From contig CAMIVH010000020.1 in the NCBI GenBank assembly GCA_946401755.1, forward strand, positions 1 to 11,250: DNA of 11,250 nucleotides, given 5' to 3'. The position numbers and the translations under genes are program-made. Shown here in pieces: positions 1 to 8,190 of this stretch (position 1 is its first letter; each line of letters begins with the position of its first letter). Source of the DNA: an uncultured Caryophanales bacterium (GTDB lineage: Bacteria > Bacillota_I > Bacilli_A > RFN20 > CAG-826). Below the pieces are notes generated by a model. It ran no database searches, was not told where the DNA came from, and saw only the letters and a program-made list of their open reading frames with translations.

Positions 1-117
1 GAACAACAATACTTACCAGATGATTTAAAGAAGAGAAAATACTACGTCCCACAAGAGAATAAGAATGAACAAACATTCAAAGAATATTGGGATAAAATCA
101 AGAAAAAGAAGAAATAA
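1..117 (+). CDS. rarA: C-terminal end of probable replication-associated recombination protein A (RarA/MgsA family), partial
   Basis: The first frame is open from base 1 and ends at TAA 115-117, giving the last 38 residues of a protein that starts outside the window. The tail contains YLPDDLKKRKYYVPQ followed by a Lys-rich helix. This resembles the end of RarA/MgsA AAA+ ATPases, which typically finish with a YLPxxLxxRxYY.P stretch and a short basic helix. RarA works at stalled replication forks. The ATPase motifs lie outside the window, so the identification rests only on this tail. The stop is 3 nt before the next start codon, so the two genes are probably co-transcribed. Confidence 0.65.
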   Translation, partial: EQQYLPDDLKKRKYYVPQENKNEQTFKEYWDKIKKKKK

Positions 118-120
118 ATT

Positions 121-1035
121 ATGGACTCATTAAAAACCTTAATGGATAAAAAACAATATGATTTAGTCTTGAAGCTAACAGAGAATAGTCAAGACTCTTT
201 AGCCTTGTTCTATCGTCTCAGTGCGTTACTAGCGACTGGTCGTAGTGAGGATGCTTTAAAGTTAATCAAAGATAAAAGACAAATCCTTTTAGCGAAGCCT
301 GGCGTTTTAATGAAAATCCATATTGAATTATTATGCTTATTAGGTAAATTTGATGAAGCTTATAGCGAACTCCGTTACTATCAAGAATTACCATATGAGA
401 ATCAAGAAACAGAAGAACTTTTAAATAGCCTTCCAAAATATATTAGAGAAGAAGAAATCAAAGTCTATAAACGTCAAGAAGTAGGTCAAGACGAATTAAG
501 AAAGAAACTCCTCTCTAAAAATGACGTTGATGTCTTAAGCGCTCTTGATGCAGTGAGAGGTCAACAACTAGAAAGTTTCTTGCTTCCTATCATCAATATT
601 CTTAAGAACTATCCTAAGCAATTGGTGAGAACTTTCGCCTTACTTTTACTCGTCGCGAAAAAGTACGATAAAAAAGTGGAATTCCTTCACGAAGATAAAC
701 TCATTGAAGTCATTCCTAGTGAGTTAGATGAACCATTTATTATTCCTGGATTAGGTAACATTGATGATTTATCATCATTATTCCAAAACGAATACCATGA
801 TCCATCCTTAAGTCAGAATGCGATCAACATCCTTTCTTCTTATATGGTTTATATCTATCCAAATAAAGTTAATTATTCAAAAGAAGAATTACTCGTGGTC
901 TTTGGTTACATCGCTAAAGAGCTTCTTCAAAGCAAAGATAATGATTTAGATAAGTTATGCGAGAAACATGACTTAGATAAACAAGAAATCAAAGAAGAAG
1001 TTAATAAAATTAAAGCGCATCTCGAAGATTTTTAG
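121..1035 (+). CDS. Helical, TPR-like protein of unknown function upstream of tig
   Basis: This 304-residue soluble protein has no signal peptide or membrane segment, and I do not recognise a catalytic motif. Residues about 27-88 read as two helix-turn-helix units (ALFYRLSALLATGRSEDALKL, then a second unit ending near FDEAYSELRYY), which is the look of TPR repeats. The middle is Leu-rich and helical. The C-terminus (about 270-304) is a charged helix rich in Lys, Glu and Asp. In Bacillus subtilis a TPR protein gene (ysoA) lies just upstream of tig, so this may be its positional counterpart. Mollicutes also have helical-repeat proteins of unknown function that could be related; neither link is proven. 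The ATG is 3 nt after the rarA stop and has only a weak A/G-rich SD, so coupling to rarA translation is likely. A role as a protein-protein interaction scaffold is inference from the fold alone. Confidence 0.8.
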   Translation: MDSLKTLMDKKQYDLVLKLTENSQDSLALFYRLSALLATGRSEDALKLIKDKRQILLAKPGVLMKIHIELLCLLGKFDEAYSELRYYQELPYENQETEELLNSLPKYIREEEIKVYKRQEVGQDELRKKLLSKNDVDVLSALDAVRGQQLESFLLPIINILKNYPKQLVRTFALLLLVAKKYDKKVEFLHEDKLIEVIPSELDEPFIIPGLGNIDDLSSLFQNEYHDPSLSQNAINILSSYMVYIYPNKVNYSKEELLVVFGYIAKELLQSKDNDLDKLCEKHDLDKQEIKEEVNKIKAHLEDF

Positions 1036-1062
1036 TTTTTCATACTTCTTTATAAAGAAAAT

Positions 1063-1090
1063 ACAAGCGCTTTTGCTTGTTTTTTATTTT
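1063..1090 (+). terminator. Rho-independent terminator after the TPR-like gene
   Basis: ACAAGC (1063-1068) pairs with GCTTGT (1075-1080) around a 6-nt loop, followed by a T-rich tract (TTTTT A TTTT, 1081-1090). The stem is short but the layout is typical. It would end the rarA-TPR transcript before tig. Confidence 0.65.
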
Positions 1091-1106
1091 ACACACGTGA
1101 TATATT
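1077..1106 (+). promoter_or_regulatory. Probable promoter of the tig-lon-engB operon (extended -10)
   Basis: TATATT at 1101-1106 is preceded by TG one base upstream (1098-1099), giving an extended -10 (TGnTATATT). The best -35 is weak (TTGTTT, 1077-1082, 18-nt spacer) and lies in the 3' arm and T-tract of the preceding terminator, so terminator and promoter overlap. Transcription would start near 1113, leaving a leader of about 30 nt before tig. Confidence 0.5.
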
Positions 1107-1142
1107 TATACACGCACACATTTGAAAGGATAAATATTAATC

Positions 1143-2420
1143 ATGGAAAGAAAAGTAACCAAATTAGAACACTGCCATACAGAAGTGTTAGTCAATGTGG
1201 ACAAAGATTTATGGAAAAAAGCTCAAGAAAAAGCTTTTAACAAAATTGCTAGTAACATTACCGTTCCAGGTTTCCGTAAAGGTAAAGCCCCAGCCAATAT
1301 GCTCAAGGGCCGTGTTAACCAAATGGAAGTCTTCAACGAAGCAATTAATAACGTCTTACAACCAGTTTACGAAGACATCTTAAAAAACGAAGACATCCAA
1401 CCAGTTGCTAGACCAGCATTCGATGTCACTAAATTAAGCGAAGATGACTTAGAAATCAAAGTCACAGTCGCTACACGTCCAGAAATTAACCTTGGCAAAT
1501 ATACAGGCTACGAATTAGGCAAAGCGACCGCTGAAGTCAAAGACGAAGAAGTCGATGCTGCTATTGAAGCTTTAAGAAAACAAAACGCCACAGTTGCACC
1601 AAAAGAAGGTCAAGCTGAAAAAGGTGATATCGTCGTTATGGACTTTGAAGGTTCAGTTGATGGTGTCCCATTTGAAGGCGGTGCCGCTGAAAACCACGAA
1701 TTAGAATTAGGTAGTGGTGCCTTTATCCCAGGCTTTGAAGATCAATTAATCGGTGCTTCCGCTGGTATTGAAGTTGATGTTAAAGTCAAATTCCCAGAAA
1801 ACTATGGTCCAGATGAAATCTCTGGTAAAGATGCCGTCTTCCACTGCAAGATTCACGAAGTGAAACAAAAAGTCTTACCACAATTAGATGAAGAATTCAT
1901 CAAAGACTTAAACATCCCAGGCGTGGCAGATTTAGAACAACTCAAAGCCAATAGAAAAGAAGCTTTATTAAAACAAAAAGAAGCTAACGCCAAACAAGAA
2001 TATCTCAACAAATTAGTTGAAGAAATCAAGAAAGTTTCTACATTCGATATCCCAGAAGAAATCGTTAAAGAAGAAGCTGAAAATCGTAAAAAACAACTCG
2101 AACAAAGATTACAACAATCTGGTATCGATTTAGAACAATACTACGTCTTAACTAAGACCAAAGAAGAAGACTTAGATAAGCAATTAGCCGAAGAAGCTAG
2201 AAAAGGTTTAGAATCATTCTTCGTTATGGATTCTGTTGGTGAAAAAGAAAAGCTCAACATTACCGAAGAAGAATTAGAATTCGAACTTTCCAAAATGGCG
2301 GAACAATACAATATGACCATTGATCAAATCAAGAATGCTTTAGGTCAACAATTAGGTCAATTCCGTCACAATCTTATCATGCAGAAGATTGAAAACTTCT
2401 TATTCGAAAACAACAAGTAA
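1143..2420 (+). CDS. tig: Trigger factor, ribosome-associated chaperone and peptidyl-prolyl isomerase
   Basis: Trigger factor binds the ribosome near the exit tunnel through protein L23 and shields nascent chains. The 425 residues match the family length and three-domain order. The N-terminal ribosome-binding domain (about 1-120) carries the signature loop VPGFRKGKAP at 41-50. An FKBP-type isomerase domain spans about 158-240, with GDIVVMDFEGSVDG and the IPGFEDQLIG core near 195-204. The rest is a long Glu/Lys-rich helical C-terminal chaperone domain. The ATG follows an AAAGGA SD (1125-1130) at a rather long 12-nt spacing; a TAA ten bases upstream in frame excludes an earlier ATG. It is the first gene of an apparent operon with lon (23 nt downstream) and engB. 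clpX, which lies between tig and lon in Bacillus, is absent here. Confidence 0.97.
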   Translation: MERKVTKLEHCHTEVLVNVDKDLWKKAQEKAFNKIASNITVPGFRKGKAPANMLKGRVNQMEVFNEAINNVLQPVYEDILKNEDIQPVARPAFDVTKLSEDDLEIKVTVATRPEINLGKYTGYELGKATAEVKDEEVDAAIEALRKQNATVAPKEGQAEKGDIVVMDFEGSVDGVPFEGGAAENHELELGSGAFIPGFEDQLIGASAGIEVDVKVKFPENYGPDEISGKDAVFHCKIHEVKQKVLPQLDEEFIKDLNIPGVADLEQLKANRKEALLKQKEANAKQEYLNKLVEEIKKVSTFDIPEEIVKEEAENRKKQLEQRLQQSGIDLEQYYVLTKTKEEDLDKQLAEEARKGLESFFVMDSVGEKEKLNITEEELEFELSKMAEQYNMTIDQIKNALGQQLGQFRHNLIMQKIENFLFENNK

Positions 2421-2443
2421 TTTAAATTAAGGAGGTCATTTAT

Positions 2444-4771
2444 ATGAGCGATAGACCCCAAACATTGACATTACCATTACTTCCAACACGTAGTTTCGTG
2501 CTTTTTCCTAGTACTATCCAACCAATAGAAGCAGGAAGAAGTTTTTCCATTAACGCGATTAATGCGGCTCATTTACAAGCGGACTCTTTGTTATTTGTCG
2601 CTTGTCAAAAGAACCCAAATGATGAAACTATCGATTTCGATACAATTTATCATGTTGGTACTTTATGCCGTATCGTTTCCATCGTGGAAAAAGGTGATTT
2701 AGTGAGAGTGCGTGTTGATGTCGTGGAAAGAATCACTTTAAACGATATCTCCTATGACCAAGCTAATGGTTATTATGTCGCTAACGGCACAATCGACAAT
2801 GTCCCAATGATGGATGAAATCACCAATGACTCTATCATCCGTGCAATTGTTGATAAATTAAACAATTTACCAAACGTCTTATCGTTATTAAATAAGTCCA
2901 CACTTAACCAAGTTAACAAAGTTAAGGATGCGGCTTCTTTATGCTACATCTTAGCGAGCAATCTCCAATGTTCTACAGAAGAGAAGCAAGCTATTTTAGA
3001 ATGCAATAACGTTAACGAATTAATGGAGAAGATTTTACTTCTCATCTCTGGTGAACAAACCAAAGCTCAAATCGATGAAAACATCGCTAACTCAGTGAGA
3101 GAATCCACTGAAAAGAGCCAAAAAGAGTATTTCTTAAGAGAAAAACTCAAAGCCATTAAGAAGGAATTAGGTGAAGTCACTGATGACAAAAATTCTCCTG
3201 AATCCATCTTAGAAAAATTAGAGAAGAATCCTTATCCAGAAAACATCAAAAAGAAAGTTAAAAGCGAACTTGCTAAGTTCGATATGATGCCTCAAGGTTC
3301 CTTAGAAGGCGCTTTGATTCAAAGCTACCTAGATGTTCTTATGTCCATCCCGTGGTGGGAAAAGACTGAAGATGATGAAGACCTTAAACACGTCGAAGCC
3401 ATCTTAGATGAAGACCATTATGGATTAGAAAATCCAAAGAAGAGAATCGTTGAATACTTAGCGATTAAGAAATTAACTGGTAACTTAAAATCACCAATCC
3501 TCTGTTTCTATGGCCCACCTGGAACAGGTAAGACTTCTTTAGGTAAATCCATCGCTAGAGCCTTAGGTAGAAAATTCTTCAAGTGCTCCTTAGGTGGTAT
3601 TTCCGATGAAGCCGAAATCAGAGGTCATAGAAGAACATATGTTGGCTCTTTACCAGGCCGTATCATTCAAGGCATGAGAAAGGCCGGAGTCACTAACCCA
3701 GTATTTTTACTCGACGAAGTCGATAAACTCGCTTCTAGCTATAAAGGTGACCCCGCTAGTGCCTTATTAGAGGTCCTTGATCCAGAACAAAACAATCAAT
3801 TCAACGATAACTATGTTGAAGAACCATACGATTTAAGTGATGTTCTCTTCATCTGTACCGCTAACTACTTAGAAAATATTCCTGGTCCATTAAGAGACCG
3901 TTTAGAACTCATCCAACTCTCTTCTTATACTGAGATTGAAAAGATGCATATCGCTAAGGAACACTTAGTGGCTAAACAAATTGCTCTTAACGGTTTAAAA
4001 CCAGAACAAGTCATCTTTGAAGATGATGCCTTAAGATATATCATCCGTTCCTACACACGTGAAGCGGGTGTCCGTGAACTTGAAAGAAAGATTGCCTCTT
4101 GCTTAAGAAAAGTTGCGGTTAACTTTGTTAAGAATCCTGATTGTGGTGTGACCACGATTAACGCTGACAAAGTCAGAGAATACTTAGGTGTCCCAATCTT
4201 CGAAGACACACAAAAAGAAAAAGAAGCCCAAGTTGGTGTTGTTACTGGCTTAGCTTATACTGAATATGGCGGTGACATCTTACCAATCGAAGTTAACTAC
4301 TTCAAAGGTAAAGGCTCTCTCATCTTAACTGGTCATTTAGGTGACGTGATGAAGGAAAGTGCGAGTATTGCCCTTGACTATGTCAAGAGTAACGCTGAAA
4401 GCTTCCAAGTCGATCCTGAATTATTCGTTAATAGCGATATTCACATTCACGTGCCTGAAGGCGCAGTGCCAAAAGATGGCCCAAGCGCAGGTGTGGCTAT
4501 GACATGCGCGATTATCTCATGCTTAAGTCATCGTCCAGTTTCTCCAGACGTCGCTATGACTGGTGAAGTGACCCTAAGAGGTCAAGCCTTACCAATCGGT
4601 GGTTTAAGAGAAAAATCTTTAGCCGCTCTCCGTAGTGGTATTAAGAAAATCGTTGTTCCAAAGGACAACAAGAAAGATGTTGATGAACTTCCTAAGGAAG
4701 TAAAAGACACATTACAAATTGTCTATATGTCTTCCGTGGAAGATGCAGTGAAGGAAAGTTTTATTCAATGA
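2444..4771 (+). CDS. lon: ATP-dependent Lon protease (LonA type)
   Basis: Lon is a cytoplasmic hexameric AAA+ serine protease that degrades misfolded and regulatory proteins. All parts of a LonA protein are visible in 775 residues: the N-terminal substrate-binding LON domain (about 8-200), a charged coiled-coil linker (about 205-250), Walker A GPPGTGKT at 357-364, Walker B FLLDEVDK at 421-428, an Arg-bearing segment GPLRDRLE around 481-488, and the C-terminal protease domain from about 595. The catalytic Ser is S681 in PKDGPSAG and the partner Lys is K724 in GGLREKSLAA, so the Ser-Lys dyad is intact. There is no transmembrane insertion of the LonB kind. A strong SD (AAGGAGGT, 2429-2436) sits 7 nt before the ATG. 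The stop codon is TGA and overlaps the engB start as ATGA, which implies translational coupling and also shows that TGA is a stop in this organism. Confidence 0.98.
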   Translation: MSDRPQTLTLPLLPTRSFVLFPSTIQPIEAGRSFSINAINAAHLQADSLLFVACQKNPNDETIDFDTIYHVGTLCRIVSIVEKGDLVRVRVDVVERITLNDISYDQANGYYVANGTIDNVPMMDEITNDSIIRAIVDKLNNLPNVLSLLNKSTLNQVNKVKDAASLCYILASNLQCSTEEKQAILECNNVNELMEKILLLISGEQTKAQIDENIANSVRESTEKSQKEYFLREKLKAIKKELGEVTDDKNSPESILEKLEKNPYPENIKKKVKSELAKFDMMPQGSLEGALIQSYLDVLMSIPWWEKTEDDEDLKHVEAILDEDHYGLENPKKRIVEYLAIKKLTGNLKSPILCFYGPPGTGKTSLGKSIARALGRKFFKCSLGGISDEAEIRGHRRTYVGSLPGRIIQGMRKAGVTNPVFLLDEVDKLASSYKGDPASALLEVLDPEQNNQFNDNYVEEPYDLSDVLFICTANYLENIPGPLRDRLELIQLSSYTEIEKMHIAKEHLVAKQIALNGLKPEQVIFEDDALRYIIRSYTREAGVRELERKIASCLRKVAVNFVKNPDCGVTTINADKVREYLGVPIFEDTQKEKEAQVGVVTGLAYTEYGGDILPIEVNYFKGKGSLILTGHLGDVMKESASIALDYVKSNAESFQVDPELFVNSDIHIHVPEGAVPKDGPSAGVAMTCAIISCLSHRPVSPDVAMTGEVTLRGQALPIGGLREKSLAALRSGIKKIVVPKDNKKDVDELPKEVKDTLQIVYMSSVEDAVKESFIQ

Positions 4772-5346
4772 TTAATTTTCTAAACGCGACATTTATCAAA
4801 TCTTGCCCGAATAGAAATGAAAAACCTCAGGCGCAAAAACCTGAGGTTTTAATCGTTGGGCGTTCTAATGTTGGTAAGTCTTCATTAATCAACGCCTTGA
4901 CACAAAAGAAAAAGTTAGCGTTTACCAGTTCTAAACCAGGCCACACAAGATTATTAAATTATTTCGATATCGACAATAGATTTTATCTTGTTGACGCTCC
5001 TGGATATGGCTACGCTAAGGGGGGCATTGATCTCGATAGATTATTTGCAGAGATGATGTCTTCATATTTTGATAATAACAATGATTTAAAGCTTGTTTTA
5101 ATCCTTCTTGATGCAAGAAGAGAACTTACTGATGATGACCTTGAAATCATTGATTATGTTAAAGAAAATAACATTCCTTTTGCTCTTGTCATCACTAAGT
5201 ACGATAAGGTTAATCAAAAGGAAAAGTCCGCTCTTAATAAATACCTTAAAGAAATGGGCTTAGTTAATGAGCAAGTATTTTATACATCCATACTAAAGAA
5301 TGATAGTTTATCTCTTTTGAAAAAAGGGATTGAGAATAGCCTTTAA
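4768..5346 (+). CDS. engB: Ribosome biogenesis GTP-binding protein EngB/YsxC
   Basis: EngB (YsxC) is an essential TRAFAC-class GTPase needed for late assembly of the 50S subunit. At 192 residues it has the usual length. G1 is GRSNVGKSS at 31-39, the G2 region is TSSKPGHTR with T60, G3 is DAPGYGYA at 76-83 (most relatives have DLPGYGYA), G4 is TKYDK at 143-147 (often TKADK) and the G5 region is YTS near 172-174. The N-terminal extension before G1 differs from typical sequences and encodes a perfect RNA hairpin (see the separate entry). The ATG overlaps the lon TGA by 4 nt; an AAGGAAAG SD lies inside lon at 4751-4758. The last 17 bases hold the -35 half of the valS promoter. Confidence 0.96.
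   Translation: MINFLNATFIKSCPNRNEKPQAQKPEVLIVGRSNVGKSSLINALTQKKKLAFTSSKPGHTRLLNYFDIDNRFYLVDAPGYGYAKGGIDLDRLFAEMMSSYFDNNNDLKLVLILLDARRELTDDDLEIIDYVKENNIPFALVITKYDKVNQKEKSALNKYLKEMGLVNEQVFYTSILKNDSLSLLKKGIENSL
4821..4850 (+). repeat. Perfect 11-bp inverted repeat (hairpin) inside the 5' end of engB
   Basis: AAAACCTCAGG (4821-4831) and CCTGAGGTTTT (4840-4850) are exact reverse complements around an 8-nt loop (CGCAAAAA). The hairpin begins 53 nt after the engB start codon, inside the poorly conserved N-terminal extension. The A-tract/T-tract flanks resemble a bidirectional intrinsic terminator, but the T-run belongs to the stem and no U-tract follows, so efficient termination is doubtful. It may attenuate or pause transcription between lon and engB, or serve as a processing site; none of this is shown. 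Confidence 0.7.
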
Positions 5347-5357
5347 TTTAGTATAAT
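5330..5357 (+). promoter_or_regulatory. Strong sigma-A-type promoter of the valS T-box transcript
   Basis: TTGAGA (5330-5335) and a consensus TATAAT (5352-5357) are separated by 16 nt. The -35 and the spacer overlap the last codons of engB. The predicted start, about 5361-5364, coincides with the first paired bases of the T-box stem I, which supports the assignment. Confidence 0.85.
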
Positions 5358-5360
5358 GTA

Positions 5361-5562
5361 AGCGTCCGTTGAAGAAGAGGAGTAGTCTATAAGTCTTCTC
5401 ATAGAGAATCGAGGATGGTGGAAGCTCGATAGAAGAAGTAGATGAAGGTCGCTTTGGAGGAATCGTAAGCCTAGCGATAATAGGTTAATGAAGTGCGTAG
5501 AAAGATCTACGAACTAAGGTGGTACCACGCGAGAGCGTCCTTAGATAGGGCGTTTTTATTTT
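5361..5562 (+). promoter_or_regulatory. T-box riboswitch (leader), tRNA-Val specific
   Basis: This leader senses uncharged tRNA and controls valS by antitermination. Stem I closes with AGCGtCC (5361-5367) and GGtCGCT (5447-5453). An AGTA box (5381-5384) on the 5' side faces GAA (5435-5437) on the 3' side, followed by GTA (5438-5440), a Val codon in the specifier position. A distal stem ATCGAG/CTCGAT (5408-5413/5425-5430) holds a GGTGG-containing loop. Stem II is probably CCTA/TAGG (5470-5473/5481-5484) and stem III CGTAG/CTACG (5496-5500/5507-5511). The T-box sequence AAGGTGGTACCACG is at 5516-5529. The antiterminator folds as CTAAGG (5514-5519) with CCTTAG (5539-5544) and ACGC/GCGT capped by a GAGA tetraloop (5527-5538). 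The UGGU of the bulge fits an A discriminator, as in tRNA-Val. Stem limits in the middle of stem I are less certain. Confidence 0.95.
5536..5562 (+). terminator. Regulated terminator of the valS T-box
   Basis: CGTCC (5536-5540) pairs with GGGCG (5548-5552, one G-U pair) around a 7-nt loop, followed by TTTTT A TTTT. The 5' arm shares bases 5536-5544 with the antiterminator, so the two structures exclude each other, as T-box control requires. Extra weak pairs of the upstream GAG with the T-run may lengthen the stem. Confidence 0.85.
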
Positions 5563-5577
5563 ATAGGAGATCTTATT

Positions 5578-8172
5578 ATGTTAGAAAAACGTTATAACCA
5601 TCTTGAAGTGGAAAAAGGAAAATACCAGAAATGGAAAGAAGCTGGCTACTTTGCTAGTGGTGATATTTCTAAGAAACCATTTAGCATTGTCATCCCACCT
5701 CCAAACGTTACTGGTAAATTACATATTGGTCACACTTGGGACACAACCATTCAAGACATCATTGTCCGTTATAAGAAGATGCAAGGCTATGATGTTTTAT
5801 GGCTTCCAGGCATGGACCACGCTGGTATTGCGACACAAGCAAAAGTCATGGAAAAGCTCAGAAATATGGGCAAAGACGTGACGAAAATCACAAGAGAAGA
5901 GTTTTTGAAGTGGGCTTGGGGTTGGAAAGATGAATACGCTAGCCACATCCATGAACAATGGGCCCAAATGGGCTTAGCCCTCGACTACAATAAAGAAAGA
6001 TTCACCCTTGATGAAGGCTTAAACTATGCTGTTAGAACAGTCTTCGTCACCTTATATAACAAAGGATTAATTTATCAAGGTGAAAGAATTATTAACTGGG
6101 ATCCAGTGCAAATGACCGCCCTTAGTAACGTCGAAGTTATTCACCAAGACGACAAGGGTTATATGTACTATTTCAAATACCCAATCGTTGGCAGTGATGA
6201 ATCCTTAATCGTTGCCACAACTAGACCAGAAACCATGTTTGGTGACGTCTGTGTGGTCGTTAATCCTAAGGACAAGAGATACACAAAATATCATGGAATG
6301 AAGGTTATAAACCCAGCGAACCATGAAGAATTACCAATTATTTGTGATGAATACGTTGATATCGACTTTGGTACTGGTGCGATGAAATGTACACCTGCCC
6401 ATGACCCAAATGACTTTATCATCGGTGAAAAATATGGTTTAGAAAAACCAATCATCTTTAATAAAGATGCCACGATGAATGAAAAGTGTGGTCAATATAA
6501 AGGCATGGATAGATTCGTCTGTCGTGAAGCTTTAATTGAAAACATTAAAAAAGAAGGTAACTTTGTTAAGCAAGAAGAAATCGTTCACCCTGTTGGTCAT
6601 AGTGAAAGAAGTAACGCAGTCGTGGAACCAATGCTTTCTAAACAATGGTTTATTAAGATGCGTCCACTCGCAGAACAAGCCTTAGCTAATCAAAGAAAGA
6701 AATCCACGAAAGTTAACTTCGTTCCTGAAAGATTTGAAAAGGTCTTTATCCAATGGATGGAAAAAGCTGAAGACTGGTGTATCTCCCGTCAATTATGGTG
6801 GGGTCACCGTATTCCTGCTTATTATAATAAGCACACTGGTGAAGTTAAGGTCTTAATGGATCCACCAAGTGATATGGAAAACTGGGAACAAGAAAGCGAT
6901 GTTCTTGATACCTGGTTCTCCTCACAGTTATGGCCATTCTCCACAATGGGCTGGCCAAATAAGACACCAGATTTAGAAAGATACTTCCCAACTGATGTCT
7001 TAGTTACTGGTTATGACATTATCTTCTTCTGGGTTTCAAGAATGATTTTTGAAAGTTTAGAAATGACTGGTCAAAGACCATTTAAAGAAGTTGTCATCCA
7101 TGGTCTTGTTAGAGACGAATTAGGCCGTAAAATGTCTAAGACATTAGGTAATGGTGTTGATCCAATTCAAGTCATTGCTGATTATGGTGCGGATGCTCTT
7201 AGATATTTCTTAACCACAAACAGCACACCAGGACAAGATATGAGATATATCGACGAGAAAGTCCAAGCCGCTTCTAATTATTTAAATAAAATATGGAATA
7301 GCGCGCGCTACGTGTTATCTATCCTTGGTGATGACTATAAGGAAAGCGCATTATCTAAAGATAAGATGTCCGCTTTAGACAAGTGGATTATCAATAGATG
7401 CAACGCCACAATTAGGAATGTCACCATGAATATGGATAAATATGACTTCAATGCGGCTAGTAACCACTTATATAACTTCGTTTATGACGACTTCTGCTCA
7501 CAATACTTAGAAATGTCTAAAGTCGCTCTAAATAGCGAGAATGAAGAAACAAAGAACACCACAAAAGCGGTGTTACTATACTGCTTGAAGAATATTATTC
7601 TTCTCATCTACCCATATACTCCATTTATTGCGGAAGAATTATATTGTTCTTTACCAACTCATTTAGAGTCCATCATGCTTGAAAGCTATCCAAAATACGA
7701 TGAAGCTTTAGTGGATGAATCTAAAGACTATCAAGTCGACTTATTATTCAATCTCATTAGGGACGTGAGAAACTACAAGATTGAAAACAAATTAGCGCCT
7801 AACGCTAATCTAGACTTATCATTGCTTCTTAAAGAAGAAATGTTCGATGGCTTCTTAGCGTACCTCAAAAGATTCAGCTTCTCTGAAGTGAAGTTATTAA
7901 ATAAAGATCAACACGTTGAAGGTGAAGCCCATATCTATAACGAAGCGGAACTTTATATCGCAAGTAACGTTGATAAGGGCGAATTACTCGCTAAGTTAAA
8001 CAAGGATATTGAAGCCTTAGAAAACGAAATCAAACGTTGTGAAAATATGCTCAATAATCCTAACTTCATTAATAAAGCTCCTGAAGCTAAGATTGCTTTA
8101 GAAAGAGAAAAATTAGCCAAACATCAAGAGAATTTGCAAGTTTTATTAGAGAAAAAGAAAAAAAATGCATAA
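5578..8172 (+). CDS. valS: Valyl-tRNA synthetase (class Ia)
   Basis: ValRS attaches valine to tRNA-Val in the cytoplasm and hydrolyses mischarged Thr-tRNA. The 864 residues include the class I signature HIGH at 49-52 (in PPPNVTGKLHIGH), the CP1 editing domain with TTRPETM at 214-220 and GTGAMKCTPAHDPNDF at 265-280, the WCISRQLWWGHRIP block near 400-413, the DVLDTWFSSQLWPFS block near 441-455, and the KMSKS loop as KMSKT at 518-522. An anticodon-binding helical domain follows, and about 800-864 form the Lys/Glu-rich coiled-coil arm typical of bacterial ValRS. The length matches the family, and I see no break or missing motif. An AGGAGA SD (5565-5570) lies 7 nt before the ATG, right after the T-box terminator. 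Expression should rise when tRNA-Val is uncharged. folC, which follows valS in Bacillus, is not present. Confidence 0.98.
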   Translation: MLEKRYNHLEVEKGKYQKWKEAGYFASGDISKKPFSIVIPPPNVTGKLHIGHTWDTTIQDIIVRYKKMQGYDVLWLPGMDHAGIATQAKVMEKLRNMGKDVTKITREEFLKWAWGWKDEYASHIHEQWAQMGLALDYNKERFTLDEGLNYAVRTVFVTLYNKGLIYQGERIINWDPVQMTALSNVEVIHQDDKGYMYYFKYPIVGSDESLIVATTRPETMFGDVCVVVNPKDKRYTKYHGMKVINPANHEELPIICDEYVDIDFGTGAMKCTPAHDPNDFIIGEKYGLEKPIIFNKDATMNEKCGQYKGMDRFVCREALIENIKKEGNFVKQEEIVHPVGHSERSNAVVEPMLSKQWFIKMRPLAEQALANQRKKSTKVNFVPERFEKVFIQWMEKAEDWCISRQLWWGHRIPAYYNKHTGEVKVLMDPPSDMENWEQESDVLDTWFSSQLWPFSTMGWPNKTPDLERYFPTDVLVTGYDIIFFWVSRMIFESLEMTGQRPFKEVVIHGLVRDELGRKMSKTLGNGVDPIQVIADYGADALRYFLTTNSTPGQDMRYIDEKVQAASNYLNKIWNSARYVLSILGDDYKESALSKDKMSALDKWIINRCNATIRNVTMNMDKYDFNAASNHLYNFVYDDFCSQYLEMSKVALNSENEETKNTTKAVLLYCLKNIILLIYPYTPFIAEELYCSLPTHLESIMLESYPKYDEALVDESKDYQVDLLFNLIRDVRNYKIENKLAPNANLDLSLLLKEEMFDGFLAYLKRFSFSEVKLLNKDQHVEGEAHIYNEAELYIASNVDKGELLAKLNKDIEALENEIKRCENMLNNPNFINKAPEAKIALEREKLAKHQENLQVLLEKKKKNA

Positions 8173-8190
8173 TTTTCGGACAAATTTGAA

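Noticed and set aside
4817..4852. Short ORF of 11 codons (MKNLRRKNLRF) across the engB hairpin, with an internal KNLR repeat.
   Set aside because: It is a by-product of the inverted repeat read out of frame within engB, with no SD and no stop-start coupling to engB.
6291..6473. Reverse-strand ORF of 60 codons opposite the valS editing domain.
   Set aside because: It overlaps a strongly conserved part of valS and shows no SD or recognisable protein; it is a frame shadow.
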